Source: Cellulomonas telluris (GTDB lineage Bacteria; Actinomycetota; Actinomycetes; Actinomycetales; Cellulomonadaceae). From it: a stretch of DNA of 64,000 nt. Positions within the stretch are counted from its first letter, which is position 1. Every line of letters starts with the position of its first letter. The DNA is taken from NCBI RefSeq assembly GCF_004886325.1, contig NZ_QXFN01000002.1:682001-746000 (forward strand), read 5' to 3'. Both the position numbers and the translations under genes were made by a program. This document shows, in pieces, positions 39,075-48,725 of the stretch. The notes under the pieces were generated by a model. That model worked only from the letters and a program-made list of their open reading frames with translations. It had not been told where the DNA came from and did not search any database.

Positions 39075-39812
39075 GTGAACCAACCCAGCGCCCCGACGGG
39101 CCGGACGGCGACGACGCCGCCCGCCCCGGACGCGGACGACACCCACGACGACGACCTCGACGACCTCGACGTCGACGACGGCGCACCCGCCGACCCGCTC
39201 GACTCCGGTCCGGCACCGCTCGCGTGGCGCCGGCGCACCGCGATCGAGATGGTCGTGTCCGGCCTCATCGGCCTGTACGCGTCGTTCGTGCTCTCGGTCG
39301 AGGCCGTGACGCTGGCCGCGAACCCGAGCGCGACGCTGGGGTGCGACCTCAACGCCGTCATCAGCTGCGGCAAGGTCGCGCAGACGTGGCAGGCGAACCT
39401 CCTGGGCGAGCACTTCCCCAACGCGTTCCTCGGCATCGCGGCCGAGGCGGTCGTGCTGACCGTCGCGGTCGCGATGATCGGCGGCGTGCGGTTCCCGCGC
39501 TGGTTCATGCTCACCGCGCAGGTCGTCTACACGCTCGGCCTGGTCTTCGCGCTGTGGCTGTTCCAGCAGGCCTACACCGAGATCGGCGCGCTGTGCCCGT
39601 GGTGCCTGCTCGTCACGGTGACGACGACGCTCGTCTGGGCGGGCCTCACCCGCGTCAACGTGCGCGACGGGCACCTGAACCTGCCGGGCGCCGCCGGCCC
39701 GTGGGCGCGCCGGTTCGTCGCGAGCGGCAACGACTGGTTCGTCACCGTGGCGTTCCTCGTGCTGCTCGCCGCGGTCGTCATGCTCAGGTACGGCTGGGCG
39801 ATCATCGGCTGA
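39075..39812 (+). CDS. Vitamin K epoxide reductase (VKOR) family protein
   Basis: 245 residues from a GTG with GGAGGA 7 nt upstream. An acidic N-terminal tail (DDTHDDDLDDLDVDDG) precedes five membrane helices. The loop Cys pair is in CDLNAVISCGKV and the active-site CxxC is CPWC in IGALCPWCLLV. In actinobacteria VKOR reoxidises a DsbA-type partner with menaquinone, so it supports disulfide formation outside the membrane. No DsbA-like gene is in the window. Confidence 0.92.
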   Translation: MNQPSAPTGRTATTPPAPDADDTHDDDLDDLDVDDGAPADPLDSGPAPLAWRRRTAIEMVVSGLIGLYASFVLSVEAVTLAANPSATLGCDLNAVISCGKVAQTWQANLLGEHFPNAFLGIAAEAVVLTVAVAMIGGVRFPRWFMLTAQVVYTLGLVFALWLFQQAYTEIGALCPWCLLVTVTTTLVWAGLTRVNVRDGHLNLPGAAGPWARRFVASGNDWFVTVAFLVLLAAVVMLRYGWAIIG

Positions 39813-39833
39813 GCCCCCGAGGGGACCGTGCAC

Positions 39834-39867
39834 CGGAGCCCGGCGGCCGCGTGGCCGCCGGGCTCCG
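39834..39867. terminator. Bidirectional 15-bp hairpin
   Basis: CGGAGCCCGGCGGCC and its exact complement around the loop GCGT, between the convergent VKOR and DUF885 genes. Confidence 0.7.
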
Positions 39868-39895
39868 TGCTGCCCGGGCCCCGGTCGTCGAGGGC

Positions 39896-41605
39896 TCAGG
39901 CGCCCAGCGACGACGGCAGGATCTCCAGCGGGACCGACCCGAGCCGCAGCGCGCGGGCGTGGAAGTCGCGCAGGTCGAACGCCTGCCCCCGCTCGGCGGC
40001 GGCGCGGCGCGCGGCGTCGCGGGTCTGCTCCCACAGCCGCTGGCCGACCTTGTACGACGGGGCCTGGCCCGGCCAGCCGAGGTAGCGCGTGTACTCGAAG
40101 CGGACGAACGCGTCCGACATGTTCACGTTCTCGTCGAGGAACCGGTACGCGCTGTCGGGCGTCCACACCCCGCCGTACTCGGCCGGCGCCGGCAGGCCCA
40201 GGTGCACGCCGAGGTCGAAGACGACGCGCGCCGCCCGCAGGCGCTGCCCGTCCAGCATGCCGAGCCGGTCGCCCGGGTCGTCGAGGAAGCCGAGGTCGGC
40301 CATGAGCCGCTCCGCGTACAGGGCCCAGCCCTCGCCGTGGCCGGACGTCCACGACGCGAGGCGGCGCCACTGGTTGAGCGTCGCGCGCTCGTGCACCGCC
40401 TGCGCGATCTGCAGGTGGTGGCCCGGGACGCCCTCGTGGTAGACGGTCGTGAGCTCGCGCCAGGTGTGGAACGTCGTCTCGCCGGCGGGCACGGACCACC
40501 ACATGCGCCCGGGGCGGCTGAAGTCGTCGCTCGGCCCGGTGTAGTAGATGGCGCCGGTCGCCGACGGGGCGATGCGGCACTCGAGGACGCGCACGGGCGC
40601 CGGGATGTCGAAGTGCGTGCCGTCCAGCGCCTCGATCGCGGCGTCGGACGTGCGCTGCATCCACGTGCGCAGGGCGTCGACGTCGGTCAGCGTGCGGGCC
40701 GGGTCGGCGTCGAGGACGGCGACGGCCTCCTCGACGGTCGCGCCCGGGCCGGCGATCTCGGCGGCCAGCGCGGTCTGCTCCGCCTGCACGCGCGCGAGCT
40801 CCTCGAGCCCCCACGCGTACGTCTCCTCGAGGTCGAGCGTCGCCCCGACCCAGTGCCGCGACCACAGGGCGTACCGGTCGCGCCCCACCGGGTCGGCCTC
40901 GGGCGCGCGCGGCGCCAGCTCCTCGGCGAGGAACGTGGCGAGGTCGGCGTAGGCGGCGCGCGCGTCGGCGGACGCGCGCTCCAGGTCCGCGCGCAGCGGG
41001 TGCTCGGCCCCGAGCACGGCCTCCGCCTCCGGGCTGCGCACGAGCCGGGCCAGGGCGGACTCCTCCGCGTCGGCGAGGCGCCGGGCCTGCTCCACGACGG
41101 CGCGCACCTGCCGGACCGCCGCCACGTGACCGCGCTCGGCGGCGTGCCGCAGCGACGCGGTGTACCCGGCGAGCGCACCGCGCACACCGCGCAGCCGCGC
41201 GGCGACGTCGTCCCAGGCCTGCTCGCTGTCGGTCGCCATGAGGTCGAACACCTCGGCGACGCGCTGCGCGGGCGACGCGATGTTGTTGAGCTTGCGCTCG
41301 TCCTCGCCGGCCTCGTGCAGGTCCAGGTCGTCGCGCAGCGCGAACCGCATCGCGGCGAGCGTCACGGTGTCGGCGTCGTCGGCCGGGGCGAGGGCCTCGA
41401 GCGCGAGGAGGGTCGAGCGGCGCTCCTCGGCGCGGGCGGCGTGCCCGTCGGGGGAGAGGTCGGGCATCTCCCGCTCGTGGCCGGGCACGCCGAGCGCGGT
41501 GGCGTCGAGGGGGTCGAGCCGGGTCAGGGAGGCGACGTGCGCGTCGGCGACGGCGTCGACGGGCGTGGGGGTGCGGGTGGGGCCGGACGGGTGCAACGTG
41601 CTCAC
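39896..41605 (-). CDS. DUF885 family protein (putative metallopeptidase)
   Basis: About 569 residues, start taken at a GTG 7 nt after a minus-strand TAGGGT. The zinc-binding-like motif YHEGVPGHHLQIAQ, with GHGEGWALYAERL and FVRFEYTRYLGWPGQAPSYKVGQ, is the DUF885 hallmark and looks like a gluzincin HExxH-type site with inserted residues. No signal peptide, so cytoplasmic. Activity is not established for most members; some are annotated as peptidases. It follows accE but has its own promoter. Confidence 0.85.
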   Translation of the reverse strand: MSTLHPSGPTRTPTPVDAVADAHVASLTRLDPLDATALGVPGHEREMPDLSPDGHAARAEERRSTLLALEALAPADDADTVTLAAMRFALRDDLDLHEAGEDERKLNNIASPAQRVAEVFDLMATDSEQAWDDVAARLRGVRGALAGYTASLRHAAERGHVAAVRQVRAVVEQARRLADAEESALARLVRSPEAEAVLGAEHPLRADLERASADARAAYADLATFLAEELAPRAPEADPVGRDRYALWSRHWVGATLDLEETYAWGLEELARVQAEQTALAAEIAGPGATVEEAVAVLDADPARTLTDVDALRTWMQRTSDAAIEALDGTHFDIPAPVRVLECRIAPSATGAIYYTGPSDDFSRPGRMWWSVPAGETTFHTWRELTTVYHEGVPGHHLQIAQAVHERATLNQWRRLASWTSGHGEGWALYAERLMADLGFLDDPGDRLGMLDGQRLRAARVVFDLGVHLGLPAPAEYGGVWTPDSAYRFLDENVNMSDAFVRFEYTRYLGWPGQAPSYKVGQRLWEQTRDAARRAAAERGQAFDLRDFHARALRLGSVPLEILPSSLGA

Positions 41606-41612
41606 CGAGGGA

Positions 41613-41618
41613 ACCCTA
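41613..41618 (-). promoter_or_regulatory. Candidate -10 of a leaderless DUF885 transcript
   Basis: TAGGGT on the minus strand, 7 nt before the GTG at 41605. Confidence 0.45.
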
Positions 41619-41659
41619 CTGGCCGGTACGCACGGGCCCACGGGACGGTCACGCGACGG

Positions 41660-41926
41660 TCAGGGGTGCAGGCTCCAGCGCCACGCGTCGGGCCCGGGCT
41701 GCGGGCGCACCGCGCCGCGCAGGCGCCCGGGGGCCGTCCAGCGTGCCCGGGCGGCGCGGGCCGCGTCCTCGCGCCCGGCGCCGTGCGCGTCCCCGTGGTC
41801 GTCCTGCCCGGAGGCGGCCGCGACCAGCCCGGCGACGAGCGCGGCGAGCTCGACGTCGTCCGGGGTGCCGCGCACCACCTGCACGTGCGGGTCCACGGGC
41901 ACCGGGCCGGTCTGCGGTGCGCTCAC
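41660..41926 (-). CDS. accE: Acyl-CoA carboxylase epsilon subunit
   Basis: 88 residues. VQVVRGTPDDVELAALVAGLVAAAS followed by an Arg/Ala region and a Trp-rich C-terminus (RWTAPGRLRGAV...DAWRWSLHP) is the pattern of actinobacterial AccE/PccE, a small subunit that holds alpha and beta chains together and raises activity. GTG start overlapping the stop of the upstream gene. The accD5-unknown-accE order implies one carboxylase operon. Confidence 0.8.
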   Translation of the reverse strand: MSAPQTGPVPVDPHVQVVRGTPDDVELAALVAGLVAAASGQDDHGDAHGAGREDAARAARARWTAPGRLRGAVRPQPGPDAWRWSLHP

Positions 41927-42468
41927 TCGTCGTCCTCCTCGTCGTCCTCGTCGAGCAGGACCGGCGCCCCGCGCCCGGCACCCCACTCGCCGACGACGTA
42001 GCCGCGGTCGAGCAGCGTCTGCGCGATCTGCGCGCCGCCGTCGTCGACGACGTCGAGGACCGCGTCGAGCGTCAGGTCGGTGACGCCGCCGGGCAGCTCG
42101 ACGACGAAGCCGAGGTGGAACGTGTCGTGGTCCCCGGGGCCCGCCGCGTCGTCGGTCCGGTCGTCCCACGTCATGCCGGTGAGGTCCGCGTGCAGGCCCA
42201 GGCGGGCGTGCAGCAGGTCGTACAGCCCGGCGTTGAGACCGCCGACGCGCGCCTCGAGCGCGAGGACGCGCGGGTCCTCGTCCGCCTCGCGTGCCCCGAA
42301 CTCGGCCCGCACGCCGACCGCCGTCTCGACGTACGCGTGCAGGGCCTCGGCGATCGCGTCGACCGCCGCGTGCAGGTCGGTCGCGTCCACGCCCTCGAGC
42401 GGCTCGCGGCCGTGCGAGGCGGGGTCGTGCTCGTCGGGGTCGCCCACGGGTCCCGGCTCCGCGCTCAC
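41923..42468 (-). CDS. Uncharacterised acidic protein inside the accD5-accE operon
   Basis: 181 residues, GTG overlapping the accD5 stop and its own stop overlapping accE, so it is translated between two carboxylase subunits. There is a helical first half ([28 protein letters not shown]...[22 protein letters not shown]) and a second half with [29 protein letters not shown], ending in DEDDEEDDE. No membrane segment or Cys. I do not recognise a family. The coupling suggests a role with the carboxylase, or a passenger; neither is shown. Confidence 0.75.
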   Translation of the reverse strand: MSAEPGPVGDPDEHDPASHGREPLEGVDATDLHAAVDAIAEALHAYVETAVGVRAEFGAREADEDPRVLALEARVGGLNAGLYDLLHARLGLHADLTGMTWDDRTDDAAGPGDHDTFHLGFVVELPGGVTDLTLDAVLDVVDDGGAQIAQTLLDRGYVVGEWGAGRGAPVLLDEDDEEDDE

Positions 42469-44063
42469 AGGGGGATGTTCCCGTGCTTCTTCGGCGGCAG
42501 GCTCGCGCGCTTGGTGCGCAGCAGGCGCAGCGCCTTGACGATCTCGCTGCGGGTCTGCGACGGCGCGATGACGGCGTCCACGTAGCCGCGGTCGGCGGCC
42601 TCCCAGGGGTGCACGATCGCGTCCTCGTACTCCGCGGTGAGGCGCCGGCGCTCGGCGTCGACGTCGCCGCCGGCGTCCTGGACCGCCTTGAGGGCACCGC
42701 GCTGCAGGATGTTCACGGCGCCGCCGGCGCCCATGACCGCGATCTGCGCGGTCGGCCACGCGAGGTTCACGTCGGCGCCGAGCTGCTTGGAGCCCATGAC
42801 GATGTACGCGCCGCCGTACGCCTTGCGCGTGATGACCGTGACGAGCGGGACCGTCGCCTCCGCGTACGCGTAGATGAGCTTCGCACCGCGGCGGATGATG
42901 CCGTTCCACTCCTGGTCGGTGCCCGGCAGGAAGCCCGGGACGTCGACGAACGTGAGGACCGGGATGCCGAACGCGTCGCACGTGCGCACGAAACGCGCGG
43001 CCTTCTCGGCGGCGTTGATGTCGAGCGTGCCCGCCATCTGCTGCGGCTGGTTCGCCACGATCCCGACGGGCTGCCCCTCGACGTGCCCGAACCCGACGAT
43101 CACGTTCTGCGCGTAGAGCGCCTGCACCTCCAGCAGCGCGCCGTCGTCCAGCACGTGCTCGAGCACCGTGTGCATGTCGTACGGCTGGTTGTCCGAGTCC
43201 GGCACCAGCGTGTCGAGCGCGAGGTCGTCCTCGGTGACCTCGGTCGAGGACTCGTGCGGGTAGGCCGGCGGGTCGGACAGGTTGTTCTGCGGCAGGTATG
43301 ACAGCAGCGAGCGCACCCAGTCGATCGCGTCGTCCTCGTCCGAGGCCATGTAGTGCGCGACGCCGGAGCGCGTCGAGTGCGTCGTCGCGCCGCCCAGCTC
43401 CTCGAAGCCCACGTCCTCGCCCGTGACGGCGCGGATGACGTCCGGCCCGGTGATGAACATGTTCGACGTGCCGTCGGCCATGACGATGAAGTCGGTGAGC
43501 GCGGGGGAGTAGACCGCGCCGCCCGCCGACGGGCCGAGGATCAGGCTGATCTGCGGGATCACGCCCGACGCGGCGACGTTGCGGCGGAAGATCTCCGCGA
43601 ACTGCGTCAGCGCCGCGACGCCCTCCTGGATGCGGGCGCCGCCGCCGTCGCTGATCCCGACGAGCGGCACACCCGTGCGCAGCGCCAGGTCCATGACCTT
43701 CGCGATCTTCTGCCCGTGCACCTCGCCGAGGCTCCCGCCGAAGACGGTGAAGTCCTGCGAGTACACCGCGACCGGGCGCCCGTCGACCGTGCCGTGCCCG
43801 ACGACCACGCCGTCGCCGGGCACCCGCTTGCGGTCCAGGCCGAAGTTGGTCGAGCGGTGCCGCGCGAACGCGTCGATCTCGGTGAACGAGCCGGGGTCGA
43901 GCAGCTGGTCGATGCGCTCGCGCGCCGTCTTCTTGCCGCGGGCGTGCTGCTTGGCGGCGGCGGCCTCCTCGGGCGCGTCCACCGCGGCGGCGCGGCGGGC
44001 CTCCAGGTCGGCGAGCAGCGCCGCGGTCGTGCGGACGGGAGCTGCGGGGTCGGTCGAGGTCAC
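42465..44063 (-). CDS. accD5: Acyl-CoA (propionyl-CoA) carboxylase beta subunit
   Basis: 532 residues of the carboxyltransferase family with both crotonase-like halves: [41 protein letters not shown] and [20 protein letters not shown] in the N-half, and [58 protein letters not shown] in the C-half. It transfers CO2 from biotin to propionyl- or acetyl-CoA to make methylmalonyl- or malonyl-CoA. The GTG start is leaderless. Divergent from birA, as in M. tuberculosis Rv3279c/Rv3280. Confidence 0.95.
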   Translation of the reverse strand: MTSTDPAAPVRTTAALLADLEARRAAAVDAPEEAAAAKQHARGKKTARERIDQLLDPGSFTEIDAFARHRSTNFGLDRKRVPGDGVVVGHGTVDGRPVAVYSQDFTVFGGSLGEVHGQKIAKVMDLALRTGVPLVGISDGGGARIQEGVAALTQFAEIFRRNVAASGVIPQISLILGPSAGGAVYSPALTDFIVMADGTSNMFITGPDVIRAVTGEDVGFEELGGATTHSTRSGVAHYMASDEDDAIDWVRSLLSYLPQNNLSDPPAYPHESSTEVTEDDLALDTLVPDSDNQPYDMHTVLEHVLDDGALLEVQALYAQNVIVGFGHVEGQPVGIVANQPQQMAGTLDINAAEKAARFVRTCDAFGIPVLTFVDVPGFLPGTDQEWNGIIRRGAKLIYAYAEATVPLVTVITRKAYGGAYIVMGSKQLGADVNLAWPTAQIAVMGAGGAVNILQRGALKAVQDAGGDVDAERRRLTAEYEDAIVHPWEAADRGYVDAVIAPSQTRSEIVKALRLLRTKRASLPPKKHGNIPL

Positions 44064-44070
44064 CCGAGGA

Positions 44071-44076
44071 AGGCTA
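44071..44076 (-). promoter_or_regulatory. accD5: Candidate -10 of a leaderless accD5 transcript
   Basis: TAGCCT on the minus strand, 7 nt before the GTG at 44063. Confidence 0.5.
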
Positions 44077-44207
44077 GTTGTCGGTGTCCACCACCCGCCT
44101 GCACAGCAGGGACCGTGTTGCCGCCGGTGGCCTGTCGGTTCCCCACAACGCCGGTGCGGCGGTCCGCCGCTCGCCGGTCGCGGCCTGCCCGGCGCGCGCC
44201 CCTGCGC

Positions 44208-44213
44208 CATGAT
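44208..44213 (+). promoter_or_regulatory. birA: Candidate -10 of a leaderless birA transcript
   Basis: CATGAT, one base from TATGAT, ends 6 nt before the GTG at 44220. Confidence 0.45.
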
Positions 44214-44219
44214 GAGCCG

Positions 44220-45083
44220 GTGACGCCCGCCCGCCCACCGCTCGAGGCCTCCGCGCTGCGCGCGCTCCTGCTCGCCCCCGCCGGACCGCTCGCGCGGCTC
44301 GACGTCGTGGCGGCGACCGCGTCGACGAACGCCGACGTCGTCGCCGGCCTGCGGTCCGAGCCCGGGGCGTGGCCGCACGCCAGCCTGCTGGTCGCGGACC
44401 ACCAGACGCAGGGGCGCGGGCGCACCGGGCGCATCTGGGAGACGCCCGCGCGCGCCGCGCTCACCTGCACGTTCGTCGCCCGCCCCCGCTCGGGTCCGGG
44501 GACGTTCGGGTGGCTGCCCCTGCTGGCGGGCCTCGGCACGGTGCACGCCCTGCGCGCGACGACCGGCGTGCGGGCCGTGCTCAAGTGGCCCAACGACGTG
44601 CTCGTCGAGCTCGGGCCCGACGCGGACGTCGTCGAGGGCTGGGGGACCGCGCGCAAGGTCGCCGGCATCCTGGCCGAGGTCGTCCCGGACGCCGGCCCCG
44701 GCCCGGCCGTCGCGGTCGGCATCGGCGTCAACGTGCACCAGGGCGCCGACGAGCTGCCCGTGCCGTGGGCCACGTCGCTCGCGCTCGCGGGGGCGCGCGA
44801 CACCGAGCGCGCGACGGTGCTCGTCGCGCTCGTCGACGCCCTGCACGACCTGGCGTCCCGGTGGGCGGACGGCGGCGGCGACGCCGTGGGCACCGGCCTC
44901 GCGGACGAGGTGGCGGCCGTGTGCACGACGCTCGGCGGCGAGGTGTCCGTCGCCCTGCCCGACGGCAGCACCCTGCGCGGGACCGCCCGTCGCCTCGCCG
45001 CCGACGGCGCGCTCGTCGTCGCGGACGACGCCGGCGCCGAGCACGTCGTGCACGCGGGGGACGTGCGCAACGTCCGGGCCTGA
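44220..45083 (+). CDS. birA: Biotin-protein ligase
   Basis: 287 residues without an N-terminal DNA-binding domain, so ligase only. The biotinyl-AMP loop is [21 protein letters not shown] (GRGRxG), followed by [21 protein letters not shown] and GIGVNVHQ. It attaches biotin to the Lys of the AccA3 carrier domain. Its place opposite accD5 joins enzyme and activator in one locus. The 156-bp gap to accD5 holds the two divergent start regions and nothing else obvious. Confidence 0.92.
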   Translation: MTPARPPLEASALRALLLAPAGPLARLDVVAATASTNADVVAGLRSEPGAWPHASLLVADHQTQGRGRTGRIWETPARAALTCTFVARPRSGPGTFGWLPLLAGLGTVHALRATTGVRAVLKWPNDVLVELGPDADVVEGWGTARKVAGILAEVVPDAGPGPAVAVGIGVNVHQGADELPVPWATSLALAGARDTERATVLVALVDALHDLASRWADGGGDAVGTGLADEVAAVCTTLGGEVSVALPDGSTLRGTARRLAADGALVVADDAGAEHVVHAGDVRNVRA

Positions 45084-45161
45084 CGCCGCCGACCCGCGCG
45101 GGCGCCCGCACCCGTCCTGAGCGCGGGCCCACCGCCCCGGCGACCGCGCCCGTGCGTGATC

Positions 45162-45167
45162 TACGCT
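45162..45167 (+). promoter_or_regulatory. Candidate -10 of a leaderless adenylate cyclase transcript
   Basis: TACGCT ends 6 nt before the GTG at 45174. This argues against the in-frame GTG at 45156, which would lie upstream of the transcript. Confidence 0.45.
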
Positions 45168-45173
45168 CGTGAC

Positions 45174-46355
45174 GTGCACGACGGCGTCGGCGGTGCGCCC
45201 GGAGCCCGGGCGGCGGAGCCCCAGGAGGCGACGGTCCCGGTCGACCCCGCGCACCCCCGAGAGGCGGTCCCGCCCGCGCCGGAGCCCCCGGCCGTCGCCG
45301 GCTCCCGCACCGGGACCACCGGCGAGCTCGACGACCTGCTGCTCGGCGGCCCCCGCACGCTGTCGGCCCGTGACCTGGCCGAGCGGTACGACATCGACCT
45401 CGACCTCGTGCGCACGTTCTGGCGCACGCTCGGCCTGCCCGCGGCGGGCGACGACGACCCGCTCTACACGGAGCGCGACGCCGACGCGGTCCGCCTGGCG
45501 GGCGCGCTGCTGCGCCGGCACGGCCTGGCGCTGCCCACGGTCGTGACGGTCGTGCGGTCCCTCGGCCACACCTCCGACCGCCTCGCGCTGTGGCAGGTGG
45601 AGGCGCTTGTCGAGGACATGGCGGCGCGCTACGGCCTCGACGACACGAGCGCCCGGCTCCTGGTGCTCGACCGCCTCAAGGACCTCGCCCCCGTGCTCGA
45701 GCAGCAGCTCCTGCACTCCTACCGGCGCCAGCTCGCGGCGGTGGCGGACCGCTACGCCGCCGAGTTCGGCGAGGTGCGCGACCAGGTGGGGGACGCGGGG
45801 CAGCTGCCGCTCGCCCGCGCGGTCGGGTTCGCCGACATGGTGTCCTTCACGCGCCGGACCGCCGGCCTGGGGTCCACCGACCTCTCGCAGTTCGTCCAGC
45901 GGTTCGAGGCGGCGGCGCGCGACGTCGTCGTGGGCGCCGGCGGACGCGTGGTGAAGACGATCGGCGACGCCGTGCTGTTCATCGCGGACACCCCCGGGGT
46001 GGGTGCCCGCGTCGCGCTCGGCCTGGCGGACGCGTTCGGGGAGTCGCTCGACGTGGACGCCGAGCGCGGTGCCGGCGGGCTGGCCGAGGGCGCGCGGGGC
46101 GTGACGCCCGTGCGGGTGGGGATGGTCTGGGGCCGCGTCCTGTCGCGGTTCGGCGACGTGTTCGGTCCCGTCGTCAACCTGGCCGCCCGGCTCACCGACG
46201 CGGCGGAGCCCAGCAGCGTCCTCGTGGACGCGAGCACGGCCGCCGTGCTCGGCGGCGACCCCCGCTTCGTGCTCGAGCGTCAGCCGGTGCGGGCGCTCGC
46301 GGGCGTCGGCGAGATCACGCCGTACCGGCTCTCGTCGGCGCCGTCGCAGCGCTGA
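45174..46355 (+). CDS. Class III adenylate cyclase
   Basis: 393 residues. The N-terminal half (about 60-190) is a helical regulatory region ([27 protein letters not shown]...), resembling the autoinhibitory part of M. tuberculosis Rv1264. The catalytic domain keeps the metal Asps (FADMVSF and TIGDAVLFI), the adenine-selecting Lys in RVVKTIGD and the Asn/Arg pair in [11 protein letters not shown], so it should be active and make cAMP. No membrane segment. A CRP-like site upstream of sdh in this window is a possible downstream target. Confidence 0.87.
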   Translation: MHDGVGGAPGARAAEPQEATVPVDPAHPREAVPPAPEPPAVAGSRTGTTGELDDLLLGGPRTLSARDLAERYDIDLDLVRTFWRTLGLPAAGDDDPLYTERDADAVRLAGALLRRHGLALPTVVTVVRSLGHTSDRLALWQVEALVEDMAARYGLDDTSARLLVLDRLKDLAPVLEQQLLHSYRRQLAAVADRYAAEFGEVRDQVGDAGQLPLARAVGFADMVSFTRRTAGLGSTDLSQFVQRFEAAARDVVVGAGGRVVKTIGDAVLFIADTPGVGARVALGLADAFGESLDVDAERGAGGLAEGARGVTPVRVGMVWGRVLSRFGDVFGPVVNLAARLTDAAEPSSVLVDASTAAVLGGDPRFVLERQPVRALAGVGEITPYRLSSAPSQR

Positions 46356-46388
46356 CCCGGCGCCGGCCGGGCGCGCCGCGCGGCCCGC

Positions 46389-47147
46389 TCAGCGCGGGTG
46401 GACGTCCTCGCCGACGGGCTCGAGGAGGTCCGCGCCGTCGTTCGCGACGGCGTTGACCCGGGTCGAGACGGGCGTCGCGACGAGGTCCGGCGGGGCGGTC
46501 GCGAGCAGCTCGCGGGCCTCGTCCGCGCCCACGGCCGGGTCGAGCCAGGCCGACCACAGGTCCCGCGGGAGCATGAGCGGCTGGCGGTCGTGGATCGCGG
46601 CCAGCGCCTCGGTGGCCGCGGGACGGGTGACGACGGTGGCGGAGACCACCCAGCGCTCGGGGTCGTCGTCGTCCTTCGTCGGGTCGCGCCAGAACTCGTA
46701 CAGCCCGGCCAGCGCGGCGACGTCGCCGTCCGCCGGGTGGATCCAGTACGGCTGCTTGGCGGTCCGCCGGCTGCGGGGCGCGCCCTCGGGCGCCTCGAGC
46801 CGCTGCCACTCGTAGTAGCCGTCCGCGGGCAGGAGCGCCCGCCGCACGGCGAAGGGCTTGGCGAACGCCGGCTTGTCCGCGACGGTCTCGACCCGCGCGT
46901 TGATCATGCGTGCCCCGACCGACGGGTCCTTCGCCCAGGACGGCACCAGGCCCCAGCGTGCGACCCGCAGCTGGCGGGTGACCTCCCCGGTCTCGCGGTC
47001 GGCCCGCTCCACGACCATGCGCACGCCGTCGGTGGGCGCGACGTTCCACGACGGGGGGAGGAGCCGGACGTCGTCCGCGATCGTCGCGACCGCGAACTCG
47101 TCGGCGATCTGCTGGTCCTCGCGGAAGGACGCGTACCGGCCGCACAT
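46389..47147 (-). CDS. SRAP domain protein (abasic-site DNA-protein crosslinker, YedK/HMCES family)
   Basis: 252 residues starting MCGRY, which exposes the catalytic Cys2 after Met removal. The Asn of MINARVETV, the Glu of GYYEW and the His of IHDRQPLMLP complete the active site. The family covalently traps abasic sites in single-stranded DNA and protects them at forks. A 13-residue charged insert (EAPEGAPRSRRTA region) is typical of actinobacterial forms. No LexA box is evident upstream. Confidence 0.93.
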   Translation of the reverse strand: MCGRYASFREDQQIADEFAVATIADDVRLLPPSWNVAPTDGVRMVVERADRETGEVTRQLRVARWGLVPSWAKDPSVGARMINARVETVADKPAFAKPFAVRRALLPADGYYEWQRLEAPEGAPRSRRTAKQPYWIHPADGDVAALAGLYEFWRDPTKDDDDPERWVVSATVVTRPAATEALAAIHDRQPLMLPRDLWSAWLDPAVGADEARELLATAPPDLVATPVSTRVNAVANDGADLLEPVGEDVHPR

Positions 47148-47241
47148 GCCGCCCACCCTCTCACCGGGCACCGACAGCCCGCCTCCGGCACGAGGCGCGG
47201 GGGTGCGGCGAGCCCGCGGACGGCGGGCGGGACCGAAATGT

Positions 47242-47253
47242 CGAATCGATTCG
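47242..47253. promoter_or_regulatory. Palindrome in the SRAP/MFS divergent region
   Basis: CGAATCGATTCG, a perfect 12-bp palindrome in an AT-richer patch 26 bp before the exporter start; a possible operator. Confidence 0.3.
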
Positions 47254-47278
47254 CGCGGCGTCGCGCGGCGGTGCGACC

Positions 47279-48712
47279 ATGAAGGGGATGTCACCCCTGA
47301 ACGACCCCGCCGGACGGGCCCCCGCGGACGCCCCCTCCGCCGGCCTGCCCACGCCGCACCGCGCCCCCGCCCCGTCCTCCGACGCACCCGCGCGCCCCGA
47401 CGCGCAGGTCGCCGCGCCGCCCGAGGCGCGCGCGTCGACGCCGCCCGACCCCCGCGCGGCGGACGCCGGCCGCACGACGACCGACGGCGCGACGCCCGCC
47501 CCGCCGGCGTACCGCCCCGACTGGCGGTACGTGCTGCTGCTCGGCTCGATGACGGCGCTGCCCGCCGTCTCGACCGACATCTACCTGCCGTCGCTGCCGG
47601 ACGTCGCCCGCGACCTCGGCACTTCGGCGGCCGCCGCCCAGCTGACGATGACCGGCATGCTCCTCGGCGGCGCCGTCGGGCAGCTCGTCATCGGGCCGCT
47701 GTCCGACCGCTTCGGCCGCCGCGCGCCCGTGCTCGTCGGCATCGCGCTGCACATCGTCACGTCGCTGCTGTGCGCGATCGCGCCGGCGATCCTCCCGCTG
47801 ATCGCGCTGCGGATGCTCCAGGGCTTCTTCAACGCGTCCGCGTCGGTCGTCGCGATGGCGCTCATCCGCGACCGCTTCGTCGGGTCCGACGCCTCCCGCC
47901 TGATGTCCCGGCTCATGCTCGTCATCGGCGTCGCGCCGCTGTTCGCGCCGTCCGTCGGAGGGCTGATCGCCGGGCAGTGGGGCTGGCGCGCGGTGTTCCT
48001 CGCGCTCGCGCTGTTCGGCGCCGGCCTGTGGGTCGTCGTGCTCACGAAGATGCCGGAGACGCTGCCCGCCGAGCGGCGCCGCGCCGGCGGGTTCCGGACC
48101 GCACTGTCGGGGTACCGCTCGCTGCTGCGCGACCGGCACTTCGTCGCGCTCGCGGTCCTGCCCGGGCTCAACATGGCCGTGCTCATGAGCTACGTCGTCG
48201 CGTCGCCGTTCGTGCTGCGTGAGGGGTACGGGCTGTCGGAGCACGAGTTCTCGCTCGTCTTCGCGGTCAACGGCATCGGCCTGGTGCTCGGCGCGCAGGT
48301 CAACGCCGCGATCGTGCGGCGGGTCGCACCCATCCGGATCCTGCGGGCCGCCCAGGTCGGCGTGGTCGCGCTGTCCGGCGTGCTGCTCGCGCTCGGCATC
48401 ACGGGCGCCGGCGGCCTGTGGGCGCTGCTGGTCGTCCTGTGGTTCGTCCTCGCGCTGGTGAACTTCGCGCCGCCGAACGCCTCGAGCATCGCCCTCGGGC
48501 GGCACGGGGAGATCGCCGGCACGGCCGCCGCGTTCATCGGTGCGTGCCAGGCCGGCGTGTCCGGCCTCGTCTCCCCGGTCTCGGGGCTGCTGGGCGGGGA
48601 CGCGCTCGCGATGACGGCGGTGATGGCGGGTGCGAGCGTGCTGGCGCTCGCCGTCCTGGCCCTCGCCACCCCGGCGTTCCGGCGTGGCGGGGCGTGGAGG
48701 TCGCTGGGCTGA
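47279..48712 (+). CDS. Bcr/CflA-type MFS drug exporter
   Basis: 477 residues with a disordered Pro/Ala N-terminus of about 75 and then twelve membrane helices. The motifs STDIYLPSLPDVARDL in helix 1 and GQLVIGPLSDRFGRRAPVL between helices 2 and 3 place it in the Bcr/CflA DHA1 group, which expels drugs or small metabolites with proton exchange. Starts at ATG 47279 or ATG 47288 are both possible. Convergent with the aminotransferase, 13 bp apart. Confidence 0.88.
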   Translation: MKGMSPLNDPAGRAPADAPSAGLPTPHRAPAPSSDAPARPDAQVAAPPEARASTPPDPRAADAGRTTTDGATPAPPAYRPDWRYVLLLGSMTALPAVSTDIYLPSLPDVARDLGTSAAAAQLTMTGMLLGGAVGQLVIGPLSDRFGRRAPVLVGIALHIVTSLLCAIAPAILPLIALRMLQGFFNASASVVAMALIRDRFVGSDASRLMSRLMLVIGVAPLFAPSVGGLIAGQWGWRAVFLALALFGAGLWVVVLTKMPETLPAERRRAGGFRTALSGYRSLLRDRHFVALAVLPGLNMAVLMSYVVASPFVLREGYGLSEHEFSLVFAVNGIGLVLGAQVNAAIVRRVAPIRILRAAQVGVVALSGVLLALGITGAGGLWALLVVLWFVLALVNFAPPNASSIALGRHGEIAGTAAAFIGACQAGVSGLVSPVSGLLGGDALAMTAVMAGASVLALAVLALATPAFRRGGAWRSLG

Positions 48713-48725
48713 CGCCGGTGGCCGG

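Noticed and set aside
45156-45173. Earlier GTG start for the adenylate cyclase
   Set aside because: A good -10 (TACGCT) lies between this GTG and 45174, so it would be upstream of the transcript.
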